This document shows, one piece after another, positions 44,824-56,066 of a stretch of 63,123 nucleotides of DNA (the first letter of the stretch is position 1; the number at the start of each line of letters is the position of its first letter). Origin of the DNA: Planctomycetia bacterium TMED53 (lineage in GTDB: Bacteria > Planctomycetota > UBA8108 > UBA1146); NCBI GenBank assembly GCA_002167285.1, contig NHDG01000094.1:1-63123 (forward strand). Direction: 5' to 3'. Below the pieces are notes generated by a model. The model did not search any database. It was given only the letters and a program-made list of their open reading frames with translations, and was not told the origin of the DNA. A program made the position numbers and the translations under genes.

Positions 44824-45970
44824 ATCGAGTTGCTGTTCCCACCAACTCGGCGAGAGCTGCGACAACCCTCGAGGGGTCCCCCTGCTGAAGGCGATGATGA
44901 ATTGGTAGTGCGAGTACTCTACTCGCAGCTCTTTGAGCCACAGGGTATTTACCCTCGTCGTAGCCCAAATCACTAAAGCAGGGTTGGCCAGGGAGGGTTC
45001 CGGGGTAGTAGATCCCACTGTCGATCCCGCGTTGAGAAAGTTGCTCACGGATTCGATCTCGATCGTCCATTTGAATGATGAATTGATGCCAACAGTGGTC
45101 AGAACCAGATGTTTGAGCAAGGGTTTCAATTTTGTCGGTCAACTGGTGGGACTTCAAGGCTTCAAGGTACTCATTGGCATTGCGCGCTCTGGCCTCCTGC
45201 TGGGTTGCCAGTCGTTCTAGCCTTATCGAGAGAATGGCCCCCTGGAATCCGTCCATACGGGCATTCCAGCCAAGAGTTTGATGTTGATAGCCACCGATAT
45301 CGCCGTGGACGCGAAGGCGTCGCATCTTTTCAGCGATCTCCTCGTTTTGGGTAACGACCATTCCTGCATCACCCGCAGCAGCCAGGTTTTTGGTTGGGTA
45401 GAAGGAAAAGGCTCCGGCGGCTCCAATCGCACCTGCTGGTTGATCTTTGTATCTAACACCAAATGCCTGTGCCGCGTCCTCTACAACGGGGATACCTGTT
45501 TGCTCAGAGAGCTTCATAATGGTGTCCATCTCTGCTGTTTGCCCATAGAGCTGGACCGGCATGATGGCTCGGGTCTTGTCAGTGATCGCTGCTGAAATCT
45601 GATCTACATCGATCAGTAGGGTCTTCGGGTCGATGTCGACGAAAACAGGTTTAGCTCCCAAATGGGCGATCACTGAAGCGGTCGAGAAGAAACTGTATGC
45701 GGGAAGAATCACTTCGTCGCCGCTGTTTACTCCAACCGCTCGAAGTGCAAGCTTGAGACCATCGGTTCCATTTGAAACCCCGAAAGCGTGGTCGACCCCA
45801 AGGTACTGTTTACATTGCTCTTCGAACTCGCCGACAGCATTTCCGAGACAGTAGCTATTTTGGTCGATGACGCCTTCGAGGGCCTCAAGCCAAAGCTTTT
45901 TTTCCGCTTCGTCATCGGGGCCGACCGCCACCATTTGGATCCGTTGATCTTCTCTCAGATCATCACTCAT
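44822..45970 (-). CDS. DegT/DnrJ/EryC1-family sugar aminotransferase
   Basis: A 382-residue PLP-dependent aminotransferase that acts on a nucleotide-linked keto-sugar. It has the N-terminal GVSNGTDGLKLALRAVG, the PLP phosphate region VVEDAAQAFG and the lysine Schiff-base segment FYPTKNLAAAGDAG. The C-terminal QRAASRVLALPIHHRL is family-typical. It follows the epimerase gene by 12 nt in the same direction, which suggests a modified sugar for LPS or O-antigen. The exact sugar is unknown. ATG 45970 has a GAAGGTTA site. Confidence 0.9.
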   Translation of the reverse strand: MSDDLREDQRIQMVAVGPDDEAEKKLWLEALEGVIDQNSYCLGNAVGEFEEQCKQYLGVDHAFGVSNGTDGLKLALRAVGVNSGDEVILPAYSFFSTASVIAHLGAKPVFVDIDPKTLLIDVDQISAAITDKTRAIMPVQLYGQTAEMDTIMKLSEQTGIPVVEDAAQAFGVRYKDQPAGAIGAAGAFSFYPTKNLAAAGDAGMVVTQNEEIAEKMRRLRVHGDIGGYQHQTLGWNARMDGFQGAILSIRLERLATQQEARARNANEYLEALKSHQLTDKIETLAQTSGSDHCWHQFIIQMDDRDRIREQLSQRGIDSGIYYPGTLPGQPCFSDLGYDEGKYPVAQRAASRVLALPIHHRLQQGDPSRVVAALAELVGTATR

Positions 45971-45982
45971 AGGTAACCTTCT

Positions 45983-46951
45983 CTAGCAGTGGTACTTTTC
46001 CTGTTTGGTGTCGAACCAGGCGACGAATTTTTCAATTCCAGACTCGATGGTTGTCGCTGGATCGTAGCCCAAAATCTCTCTTGCCTTATCGATGGAGGCG
46101 CACGTTTTGGAGACGTCTCCTGCTGGCGCAGGTTGACGATCGATCAAAACTTCTTTGCCACACGCTGTACCTATCAACTCGATGAGCTTATCTAGGCGTA
46201 TGCTGCGGTGATTTCCAAGATTAAGAACTTCAAATCCGTTGACCCTGTCGAGGGCATTGATGGTGCCATTGACGATGTCATCGATGTAGGTGAAGTCTCT
46301 TTCCATCGAACCATCCCCAAACATGGGGATCGCCAATCCTTGTTGGATCATTGAGGTAAATCTGTGAATCGCCATCTCTGGCCGTTGGCGTGGGCCGTAG
46401 ACGGTGAAGTACCTGAGACAAAAGATGTTGATCCCATGCAGATGGTGAAATGCATGGCATAAAACCTCTCCTGCTTTTTTGGTGGCAGCATAGGGCGATA
46501 CAGGTTTATCGACAGGATCACTTTCGTGAAATGGAACGGTGTTTCTATCCCCATAAACAGATGAAGAGGAAGCAAACACAAACTGATCGATGGAGTGATT
46601 CCTCGCCATCTCCAGTAACTGTGTTGTTCCATTCAGATTGACGTCCACATAGAGACTCGGCTCTTGAATCGAGGGGCGGACCCCTGCTCTCGCTGCTAAA
46701 TGAACGATGCCATCGATGGGGTGGTTTTTAGCGATCTGTTCAAGGAGGTTGCCATCGCGGATATCACCCATCAGGAATGTGAATCCTGGGTGCTGACTGA
46801 GGTGATCCAAATGGGACTTCTTAATCTCTGGATCGTAATACTCATCAAGGTTGTCGAGACAGATGACCTCATCTCCACGAGTGAGCAATTGCTCGCAAAC
46901 GTGGCTTCCAATAAAACCAGCACCACCTGTGACGAGAACACTTCTTGGCAT
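45983..46951 (-). CDS. NAD-dependent nucleotide-sugar epimerase (extended SDR)
   Basis: A 322-residue extended SDR. It has the Rossmann GGAGFIGSHV, the catalytic SSSSVYG and YAATKKAGE (Tyr-X3-Lys), and RYFTVYGPRQRPEMAIHRF near the UDP-sugar site. The RPEMA motif and the length are typical of UDP-glucuronate 4-epimerases, though UDP-glucose or dTDP-sugar substrates cannot be ruled out. It sits upstream of the DegT aminotransferase in a likely two-gene unit. Confidence 0.88.
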   Translation of the reverse strand: MPRSVLVTGGAGFIGSHVCEQLLTRGDEVICLDNLDEYYDPEIKKSHLDHLSQHPGFTFLMGDIRDGNLLEQIAKNHPIDGIVHLAARAGVRPSIQEPSLYVDVNLNGTTQLLEMARNHSIDQFVFASSSSVYGDRNTVPFHESDPVDKPVSPYAATKKAGEVLCHAFHHLHGINIFCLRYFTVYGPRQRPEMAIHRFTSMIQQGLAIPMFGDGSMERDFTYIDDIVNGTINALDRVNGFEVLNLGNHRSIRLDKLIELIGTACGKEVLIDRQPAPAGDVSKTCASIDKAREILGYDPATTIESGIEKFVAWFDTKQEKYHC

Positions 46952-47138
46952 AACATCGATCCTCTCGGAGAGCTCGATCGTGGAAGAACCCTGAACTTGT
47001 TTAGAAGTCCGGGATCATCCAACCCCTTTCACCAGAAACGGCCCGCTGTCGATCAAGGCCTGTTTCGAGGGATGCTAACGTCCAAGAGTGCCGGACTGCA
47101 GGGTTAATTGCCCTGAAGAGCGAGTTTTTTTCTCTGCT
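46952..47138 (-). other. Intergenic region between queC and the epimerase gene
   Basis: 187 nt between queC (stop 47139) and the epimerase gene, both minus strand. A short hairpin CAGGG (47099-47103) with CCCTG (47111-47115) lies here, but without an adjacent T-run. It may be part of the queC 3' end or the promoter region of the epimerase gene. Confidence 0.35.
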
Positions 47139-47864
47139 TCATGCGTAGATGGTTGGATCCTTGATTCCTGCTTCTTCAAAACCGCGCTTGCGAAGGCCAC
47201 ACGAATCGCAAATCCCACAAGCGAGCCCATTCTCACGTGGGTCGTAGCAGGAATGGGTGAGGGATAAATCTAGCCCCAAACCAGCTGCGGTTTGAATAAT
47301 TTCAGCTTTACTCATTTCTGCAAGTGGGGCGTGCATCCGCCAATAGGGTTCGTTCACCGTGTCGTCGGTCGTTGCACCGTCTCTCGTTCCCAATTCCACA
47401 GTTTCAAGGAATGCCTTCAGGAATTCGGGCCGGCAATCGGGGTAGCCGCTATAGTCGAGTGCGTTCACTCCGATCCAAAGGTCGCGGATTCCACGCGCTT
47501 CAGCGACAGCAGTGGCAATGGAAAGGAACACGAGATTTCTTGCGGGGACATAAGTGCTGGGGATCTCTTCTCGGGCTTGTGCCCCATCTTGAGGCTCAGC
47601 AGGGATGGCCCCTTCTCCCAAGAGAGCGGAACCGCCTATCGCCTGATATGGCAATTCGAGGATGAGGGGTTCTGGTAACCCTAGGAATGAGGTTACTTTT
47701 CGAAGGGAATCCAATTCGATCTCATGCTTCTGCCCGTATCGAAATGCCAAGGGGAGCGGTCGGAAGCCTCGATCGACCGCAATGCTGAGTACCGTGGAAG
47801 AGTCGAGTCCACCACTGGCGAGTGCTATGGAATCAAAACCCTGTGGATTCGTCTGTTGAGACAT
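47139..47864 (-). CDS. queC: 7-cyano-7-deazaguanine synthase
   Basis: Converts 7-carboxy-7-deazaguanine to preQ0, for queuosine in tRNA or deazaguanine in DNA. The 241-residue protein has the PP-loop SGGLDSS (17-23), STYVPARNLVFLSIA and the zinc site CYDPRENGLACGICDSC. ATG 47864 has CAGGAGATC upstream; the frame runs on to 48011 without conservation. Other que genes are absent here. The region upstream contains nested inverted repeats (47887-47943). Confidence 0.96.
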   Translation of the reverse strand: MSQQTNPQGFDSIALASGGLDSSTVLSIAVDRGFRPLPLAFRYGQKHEIELDSLRKVTSFLGLPEPLILELPYQAIGGSALLGEGAIPAEPQDGAQAREEIPSTYVPARNLVFLSIATAVAEARGIRDLWIGVNALDYSGYPDCRPEFLKAFLETVELGTRDGATTDDTVNEPYWRMHAPLAEMSKAEIIQTAAGLGLDLSLTHSCYDPRENGLACGICDSCGLRKRGFEEAGIKDPTIYA

Positions 47865-47886
47865 GATCGATCTCCTGTTGGTTGTT

Positions 47887-47943
47887 GGGGCCCTTGTCGT
47901 ATATCCTGACAACTGTCGGGCGACAAGCCCCGTGTGACAGTTG
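47887..47943. promoter_or_regulatory. Nested inverted repeats between queC and the GT4 gene
   Basis: CAACTGTC (47910-47917) pairs with GACAGTTG (47936-47943). Between them, CGACAAG (47921-47927) can pair with CTTGTCG (47893-47899), and GGGC with GCCC. On the minus strand this gives a P1 stem, a small GGGC-GCCC hairpin with loop TTGTC, and a downstream CGACAAG that can pair with the loop, ahead of the queC ribosome-binding site. It could be a riboswitch-like leader of queC, a leader of the GT4 gene, or an operator. Confidence 0.4.
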
Positions 47944-47964
47944 GAATCCTGGTCAGGGGGAATC

Positions 47965-49014
47965 ATGAGAATGCTGGTCGTTTCAGGTCGACTCGATTGG
48001 TCTGTTCCCACAACTTACGCTTTGAGTCTGGTGAAGGGGCTCCAGCAACGAGGTTATGAAATTCAAATGATTTGCCGGGGCGGGGTGTTTTTGCCCCTGT
48101 TTCGTTCCTTGGGAATCGAAGTCTATGAAAATCCAATCTCATGGTTGGCACGCAGAAGGCTGCAAGGTTTCCTTCAGGAGTTTGATCCTCAGTTTATTCA
48201 TGCGACAGGGGGGGCCGGTTCTCTCAGGATTGGTAAGCGCTGGTCTTCTGCGTTGGACAAGCCTCTGATTCACACGGTTCATTCATGGTTGAAATCGGAA
48301 AGATCTGCGAGGTCGACTCGATCGGCAGCAGCGGTCGTGGTTGTAAATCAGGATCTTCGCGAGCATTTGGTCAATGAGTTGGGAATTTTCAAAGATAAGA
48401 TCAGGGTTATTCCATACGGCATCGAGGTTCCTTCAGCAGAGCGAGAAAAGAGATCTACTACAGACATTCCTGTGGTTGGAACAGTTGGTCGACTGGAGAA
48501 GGGGCGTCGCCTCGATGATTTTATTCATGCTGCTAGCATCATGAGAAAGTCTACCCACGAAAAGATCTTCACGATCTTGGGTGAGGGGCCCGATGAATCT
48601 AGGTTGCGAAGTGTTAGTAAGTCATTGGATATGGATGGATCTCTGACCTTCGTGGCTCCTCCTGCAGATCCTGATTCTGTCTACCGGGCGGTCGATCTAC
48701 TTATGCTCGTGAGTGACTGGGGTGGATCAGGATTGCACCTGCTCGAAGGGCTTGCTCGAGGAGTGCCGACCATCGCAACAGGGGGTGGTGAAATCCTTTC
48801 GCTATTGGGTGAGGAAGGAATCTGCACTTTGGTCCGGCCAGGAGATCCAGAAGCTTTGGCTGAGGCGGGTTTGAGCTTGCTATCAGATCCAGAGACGGCC
48901 CTCGAGCAATCTCGAAGGGGAATCGAACATGTTCGAGAGCATTTCCCCATGAGAGCCATGCTCGACAATTTAGAAGCTCTTCACGAGAACATTTGTACTC
49001 AGGTGGTTCGCTAA
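47965..49014 (+). CDS. Glycosyltransferase family 4-like protein
   Basis: A 349-residue GT-B enzyme. The N-terminal half (ALSLVKGLQQRGYEIQMICRGG ... HATGGAGSLRIG) resembles GT4 acceptor domains, and the C-terminal half has VVGTVGRLEKGRRLDDFIHAA, FTILGEGPDESRL and the E-X7-E region SDWGGSGLHLLEGLARGVPTIATGGGE. The donor is not predictable. ATG 47965 has CAGGGGG upstream. It is divergent from queC and precedes kdsB, which fits LPS or capsule glycan assembly. Confidence 0.85.
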   Translation: MRMLVVSGRLDWSVPTTYALSLVKGLQQRGYEIQMICRGGVFLPLFRSLGIEVYENPISWLARRRLQGFLQEFDPQFIHATGGAGSLRIGKRWSSALDKPLIHTVHSWLKSERSARSTRSAAAVVVVNQDLREHLVNELGIFKDKIRVIPYGIEVPSAEREKRSTTDIPVVGTVGRLEKGRRLDDFIHAASIMRKSTHEKIFTILGEGPDESRLRSVSKSLDMDGSLTFVAPPADPDSVYRAVDLLMLVSDWGGSGLHLLEGLARGVPTIATGGGEILSLLGEEGICTLVRPGDPEALAEAGLSLLSDPETALEQSRRGIEHVREHFPMRAMLDNLEALHENICTQVVR

Positions 49015-49120
49015 ATATCAGCCTTATCTGCCTTCATCCAGAGTAGGGGATTACCGAGCAGGTACATCGTTACTACTCAGGTTGCTGGACAGCGCCTAAT
49101 TTGCGACTTAACTTATCACG

Positions 49121-49888
49121 ATGCCAAGAGTGATCATCATCCCTGCGAGACTGGAATCCCGGCGACTGCCGAGGAAAATGTTGCTCGACCGTACCGGTTG
49201 GCCACTGATTCGCCATGTCTATGAAGTGTGTATGTCTGTTCCCGATGTATCACGGGTGGTGGTCGCTGCAGATGGACCAGAAATCGGCTCGGCTGTGCAA
49301 AAATTTGGTGGCGAAGTTTTTGAGACTGACCCCGGTTTGGCCAGCGGAACTGATCGAGTTGCAGCTGTGGCTGACCACTTGAATCTCACCGACGACACCA
49401 TGCTGGTCAATGTTCAAGGCGATGAACCTGAGTTGGATCCAGATCATGTCCTCAGGTTGTTTGAGTTGTTGGAATCTTGCAACGAATGCTCTGTTGCGAC
49501 CCTCGTTACTCGGCACCAGAACCCGGGCTCGGAGGTCGATTTCCGTAATCCGAACAGGGTAAAAGTTGTGCTCGATGATTTTGGCAGAGCACGATTTTTC
49601 AGCCGGCAGGCGATTCCCCACTGCGAGATGGGCCAAATTCCCGAAGATGGGTGGCTTCAGCACATAGGAATTTATGGGTTCAGACCCTCTTCCTTGCGAG
49701 AATTTACCCGATTACCGAAGGGGAAATTAGAAACCCAAGAGCGGCTGGAACAACTCAGATTGCTGGAATTCGGCCATGAAATCGCTGTTGGAGAGGTTTC
49801 GGGTGCAGCCCCCGGAATCGATACCAAAGAAGATTATGAACGATTCGTGGAGAAGACGCTCAGGATGCGGGAAGATGCAGGAAGTTGA
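49121..49888 (+). CDS. kdsB: 3-deoxy-manno-octulosonate cytidylyltransferase
   Basis: Makes CMP-Kdo, the donor used by WaaA. The 255-residue protein has the diagnostic IIPARLESRRLPRKMLLD and GWPLIRHVYE at the N-terminus, VNVQGDEPELD, FSRQAIPH and HIGIYGFR, and ends with GVDTKEDYE-like GIDTKEDYERF. waaA is 45 kb away at 4177. The pyrG gene follows after 132 nt; CTP made by PyrG is its substrate, a loose but sensible neighbourhood. Confidence 0.95.
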   Translation: MPRVIIIPARLESRRLPRKMLLDRTGWPLIRHVYEVCMSVPDVSRVVVAADGPEIGSAVQKFGGEVFETDPGLASGTDRVAAVADHLNLTDDTMLVNVQGDEPELDPDHVLRLFELLESCNECSVATLVTRHQNPGSEVDFRNPNRVKVVLDDFGRARFFSRQAIPHCEMGQIPEDGWLQHIGIYGFRPSSLREFTRLPKGKLETQERLEQLRLLEFGHEIAVGEVSGAAPGIDTKEDYERFVEKTLRMREDAGS

Positions 49889-49978
49889 TCTGAAAACAGG
49901 AACCTTGGTAGGCACCGTTTGCTGGCGGAGCCTGTCGGTAGGTTGTGTAATTGTGTGTGTTGAAGTGTGGGGGAGTGA

Positions 49979-52055
<2,077 letters not shown>

Positions 52056-52066
52056 GCCGGAGCGCC

Positions 52067-53740
52067 ATGAACCCTAATCGACGGGTGTTGATCACTGCCG
52101 CACTTCCTTACGCGAATAATCATCCACACCTTGGCCATGTCGCAGGTGTCTACCTCCCCGCAGATACTTATAACCGCTATTTAAGACTCAAAGGTGTTGA
52201 GACCGTCTTCATCTGTGGAAGTGATGATCACGGTGTTCCAGTCACCATCTCTGCCCAGAAAGAGAAGAGCTCTCCTCAGGAGGTGGTCGCTCGGTATCGG
52301 GGAATTCAGGAAAAAGTCTTTGGTTCCCTCGGGATTGAGTTCGATCACTACAGTGGTACCTCCACATGCGAAGGGCACGCGGAGCTTTCACAGCAATTCT
52401 TCACAAAGATCTTTGAGCGAGGAGATATCGAGGAGAGGGTCACCGAGCAATTCTATTGCGATCCTTGCAGCATGTTTCTTCCTGACCGATACGTGGAAGG
52501 TCAGTGCCCAATCTGCGAGGCAGAGGGGGCGAGGGGGGATCAATGCGATGCTTGTGGCCAATCGTATGAACAAGAGCAACTTAAAGATCCGGAGTGCGCA
52601 GTCTGTAGAGGCAATCCTAAAATCATTCCTACCAAACATTGGTTTTTCAGACTTGATCGTTATGAAGATCGATTGGAAGAGTGGCTCAAGTCCTGTGAAG
52701 GCTGGCGTGACAACGTTAGAAACTACTCGAGGGGAATAGTTCGAGAAGGATTGCCAGCGCGATCTATTACTCGGGACCTTGAATGGGGAGTGCCTGTCCC
52801 TCTGGAAGAGGCTAAGGATAAAGTTCTGTATGTTTGGTTCGATGCTCCCATTGGATATATCTCATTCACGAAAGAATTTTTTGAGTCCAAAGGTGATACT
52901 GAAAGCTGGCGAGAGTGGTGGAGTGATCCGGATGTGGAGTTAGTTCACTTCCTCGGTAAAGACAACATCATTTTTCATGCAGTGATTTGGCCAGCAATGT
53001 TGATGGGGCAGGGTGATTTCCATCTGCCTACTTCGATTCCTGCCAATGAGTACCTCAATTTCAAAGGTGAAAAGTTTTCCAAATCGAAGGGCGTTGGTGT
53101 CACGGCAGAAGAGATTCTCGAGCTTTATGACGCTGACAGAGTTCGGTACTACCTGACGGTGGTTGCTCCTGAAGGAAAAGATACATCGTTCACCTGGGAA
53201 GATTTCATTCAGCGTAACAATGATGAGCTTTCAGACGTGGTTGGTAACTTCGCTCATCGCATGCTGACTTTCACCGCCAAGAATTTCGATTCCAGAGTTC
53301 CTCATGGGGCTTCAAATTCAGCATTCATCGAAGAGACCTTGGCTGTGATTAAGGAGTCTCGTCTCCAATGGGATGATGCTTTAAATCGGCAAAAGTTCCG
53401 GGAGGGGCTTGATAGGGTTCTGACTCTCGCTCGTCATGGCAATCGTCTCTTTGATTTGGCAGAGCCTTGGAAGAGTCGTAAAGAGGATGAGCAGCGCTGC
53501 GGAGCGGATCTCGCCGCACTTCTTGAGATCGTTCATGCATTGGGAGTGTTGTTGCTGCCTTTCCTGCCCTCCACCAGTAAGAAGCTATTGGAAGCATTCC
53601 GATCTTGCTCTCCTCAGCCGGAGAAAGCATTGGCGAGCTTGGGTGAAAGTTGTGTTCTTATGGAGGGTGAAGAGTTGCACCCGCCGGGAATCATTTATCC
53701 CCGTCTGGAATTGACTTCAGAAGAATCGGATCTGTCCTAG
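52067..53740 (+). CDS. metG: Methionyl-tRNA synthetase
   Basis: Charges initiator and elongator tRNA-Met. The 557-residue class I enzyme has HIGH-equivalent PYANNHPHLGH, a four-knuckle zinc region (CDPCSMF ... CPIC ... CDAC ... CAVC), the KMSKS-equivalent KFSKSKG and an alpha-helical anticodon domain. The C-terminal EMAP-type dimerisation domain is missing, as in the shorter MetG forms. ATG 52067 has CGGAG; the frame runs to TTG 52052. Its TAG overlaps, in the sequence CTAG, the TAG of the convergent ChaN-like gene. Confidence 0.95.
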   Translation: MNPNRRVLITAALPYANNHPHLGHVAGVYLPADTYNRYLRLKGVETVFICGSDDHGVPVTISAQKEKSSPQEVVARYRGIQEKVFGSLGIEFDHYSGTSTCEGHAELSQQFFTKIFERGDIEERVTEQFYCDPCSMFLPDRYVEGQCPICEAEGARGDQCDACGQSYEQEQLKDPECAVCRGNPKIIPTKHWFFRLDRYEDRLEEWLKSCEGWRDNVRNYSRGIVREGLPARSITRDLEWGVPVPLEEAKDKVLYVWFDAPIGYISFTKEFFESKGDTESWREWWSDPDVELVHFLGKDNIIFHAVIWPAMLMGQGDFHLPTSIPANEYLNFKGEKFSKSKGVGVTAEEILELYDADRVRYYLTVVAPEGKDTSFTWEDFIQRNNDELSDVVGNFAHRMLTFTAKNFDSRVPHGASNSAFIEETLAVIKESRLQWDDALNRQKFREGLDRVLTLARHGNRLFDLAEPWKSRKEDEQRCGADLAALLEIVHALGVLLLPFLPSTSKKLLEAFRSCSPQPEKALASLGESCVLMEGEELHPPGIIYPRLELTSEESDLS

Positions 53741-55371
53741 AGGCCTACTTTTGTGAGCCAGGTTCCGAAGAGGCGTGAGCCTGAATCCTCGACATTGAGA
53801 GATTCCGAATACAAGTTGCGGACCTCTGAAGGCTCAATAACTCCCTCAAGAAGGGCGTTATAGATCCAGTCTCCTAATAGGTATCCGACGAGATGAGCAA
53901 CACCTGAGCTGATCTCTTGATTGACCTTTTCCGGCAAGAACTCCTCTGCAACCGGAACTGAGCCTGAAGAGATTGCTGAAAGAAATCGGCGTGTTGCGAG
54001 GAGAGATTCACGGGTTTCAGCATGGAAAGGATGGGAATAGCCAGATTCCAAATCTTCAAGGACACGATCGATATCTTCAAGGGTGATAGGTTTTCTGGTG
54101 TGGTCCATTACTTTTGTTCCGAGATAGCCAAGGCATTCGCGAATGGTGGTTTCGTAGAAGCTAGCGATGGGAGCTTTGGCAGTCGGCAAATCTCCCGAGA
54201 GAACAAAATTGATGTGGTGAGCGGCCTCCTCTGCAGCGTGTCTCATCGACAGATTGCCCAAAAAGATGATTCGAGGACGTGGGAGATAGCATGACTCCTC
54301 CCTTTCAAATTGGTCCTGCACGATCTGGACTTCAGCAGCGGTCAGCTTTCGATCTCCCGTGAGATGGTCGAGGAGATCTAGATTCCTGTTTGTGTACACA
54401 CTGAAGTCTTGGAACTTTTCTGTCGAAACCTCGAGGAAGTCTGAGATGGCTTCGATAATTAACCATATTTGATCATTCATCACCGATGATGAAATGGTTG
54501 GGGGCTGATCTAAGCCGAGAGATTCTTCAAGCTCCATTTCATTGGAATACCAGTTTAAAGCCGATTGAAACTTGACCAATGGAGTGGTTCCGAGGAAGCA
54601 GTAGTTGCCGTCTTGAAGCCTGACAGTAGTGACTGTCTGCTCAAGTCCGGTATCTGCTAGTCGCCAATAAACTTCATCGACATTTTGAAACAGTATCGTG
54701 GAAGGCTTGGGATTTTCGCCAATGGATGTGAGTACACGATCTACTTCGCTAGGGAGATGATCGTGCGCCATGTGAAGATCGCCAAAAGAGACGATCAGTA
54801 TGGATTCCGGGTTTTCTCGGAGAATCTCGACGATGCGCATCGCCGCAATCCGATCTCTGGCTGCAAATGACTTCCCGACGATCTTCTCAGAAGAGTTAAG
54901 CGCCATAATTGGAATTGAGCGCTCCTTGAAGAACTGCATTTGCATACCGAAATTTCTCCATGGGAATCCCCACTTGGAGTTCCATTCCGTCTTAAGTAGC
55001 AACTCTTGGTCATCAATCTCATCGTTGAGCCAACTTTGAAGAGAGGGTTGATCATCGATATGGAACGCCTCAGTGCAAAAGATGAGTTGATTGGTGTTTT
55101 TCAATATTTGGTTGGCGAGTCTCAGGGGCGTTTTCTGGGATTCTCGAAGTGTATGGTAATCACCTACATAAACGATACGTGAGTGAAGGGCTGACTCGAC
55201 TAAGTCAGAAAATCGAACCGGTTCAAATGGTTGACTCGTGCAATCCAGATATCTTTTCTCGATCTCTTTTAAGTGCTCACTATTCCAATTGATCTCTTGG
55301 TGGGCATGTTCAGCGAGGTCTTTTTGAATTCTTAGTAATCTTGCCCGTGTGGACTCATTTTGAGGGTTCAA
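53737..55371 (-). CDS. ChaN-like (haem-binding/Tiki superfamily) protein
   Basis: A 544-residue protein whose residues 45-235 match the ChaN/PF04187 family: IVYVGDYHTLRESQKTPLRLANQIL, LIFCTEAF, and the glycine/histidine-rich FGDLHMAHDHLPSEV. ChaN proteins bind haem or act as metallo-proteases of the Tiki type. The second half (about 300-544) has RPRIIFLGNLSMRHAAEEAAHHINFVL and is of unknown function. No signal peptide is seen, which is unusual for ChaN. The TTG start overlaps the mobA-like stop (TTGA) and has GGAG upstream. Confidence 0.7.
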   Translation of the reverse strand: MNPQNESTRARLLRIQKDLAEHAHQEINWNSEHLKEIEKRYLDCTSQPFEPVRFSDLVESALHSRIVYVGDYHTLRESQKTPLRLANQILKNTNQLIFCTEAFHIDDQPSLQSWLNDEIDDQELLLKTEWNSKWGFPWRNFGMQMQFFKERSIPIMALNSSEKIVGKSFAARDRIAAMRIVEILRENPESILIVSFGDLHMAHDHLPSEVDRVLTSIGENPKPSTILFQNVDEVYWRLADTGLEQTVTTVRLQDGNYCFLGTTPLVKFQSALNWYSNEMELEESLGLDQPPTISSSVMNDQIWLIIEAISDFLEVSTEKFQDFSVYTNRNLDLLDHLTGDRKLTAAEVQIVQDQFEREESCYLPRPRIIFLGNLSMRHAAEEAAHHINFVLSGDLPTAKAPIASFYETTIRECLGYLGTKVMDHTRKPITLEDIDRVLEDLESGYSHPFHAETRESLLATRRFLSAISSGSVPVAEEFLPEKVNQEISSGVAHLVGYLLGDWIYNALLEGVIEPSEVRNLYSESLNVEDSGSRLFGTWLTKVGL

Positions 55372-55994
55372 CTTGCAAGATCTCCATCGGATAGGTCTTC
55401 AGGGCGGTTCAGATTTCTAAACGGGTTTTCCTCTGATTGAAATTTGAAATCTTTCGGCCAGTTTAACACTTTAAAAGGCGCTCGCCGTACCCATGCAAGA
55501 AGGGCGAGGTCTCCATCTTCGGGTGTTGAAAAATCTAAAGCTGAGGGATCCCAGACGGCAGCCAATGGTTGAGGTCTTTCTTCCGCGACCCCGATGACTG
55601 AAGTGCCTGGATTGTATGAAGAACAAAGTTCTCGAATCAGTTTTTGAGAGACTTGGGGCAAGTCAACCGCGACGATGAAGGTCGGGGCTTGAACAGTCTC
55701 GATGATGTTAACAAGGACCTCTTGAAGAGAAGTTGCTGTGGGGGGGTCTTCAAGAACGGCATGCCACTCTAGATCAGGAACCCGACTGAGACTCTCGGTG
55801 GATTTAACTGAGGCGCACACACGATCAAAGAGAGGCTCGACGGTGGAATAGATGCGCTCAATCAATAATTTGCCGTCGTAGTTGAGAAAGGCTTTTGGCT
55901 CACCCATTCTGCTGCCGGCGCCACCAGCCAGAATCACGCAATCGGAAACCTCTTCGATGGTTAATTTCGCATCACTGTCTGGCTGGTGAGTCAC
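55368..55994 (-). CDS. mobA: Molybdenum cofactor guanylyltransferase-like protein
   Basis: A 208-residue nucleotidyltransferase with the N-terminal VILAGGAGSRMGEPKAFL, FIVAVDLPQVS and a C-terminal NPFRNLNRPEDL typical of MobA. It would attach GMP to molybdopterin. The GTG start at 55994 gives a 16-residue extension before the conserved motif. MocA-like cytidylyltransferase activity cannot be ruled out. moaC and moeA are elsewhere in the window. It is translationally coupled to the ChaN-like gene. Confidence 0.82.
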   Translation of the reverse strand: MTHQPDSDAKLTIEEVSDCVILAGGAGSRMGEPKAFLNYDGKLLIERIYSTVEPLFDRVCASVKSTESLSRVPDLEWHAVLEDPPTATSLQEVLVNIIETVQAPTFIVAVDLPQVSQKLIRELCSSYNPGTSVIGVAEERPQPLAAVWDPSALDFSTPEDGDLALLAWVRRAPFKVLNWPKDFKFQSEENPFRNLNRPEDLSDGDLAS

Positions 55995-56066
55995 TGTTCC
56001 CCCTTGGAATATTACAGGGTAAGTGCAGGATGCCAGCTATCAAGTAAGTCTGGGGGAAAGCGTTGA

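Noticed and set aside
47099-47115. Intrinsic terminator of queC
   Set aside because: The hairpin has no T-run directly after it on the minus strand.
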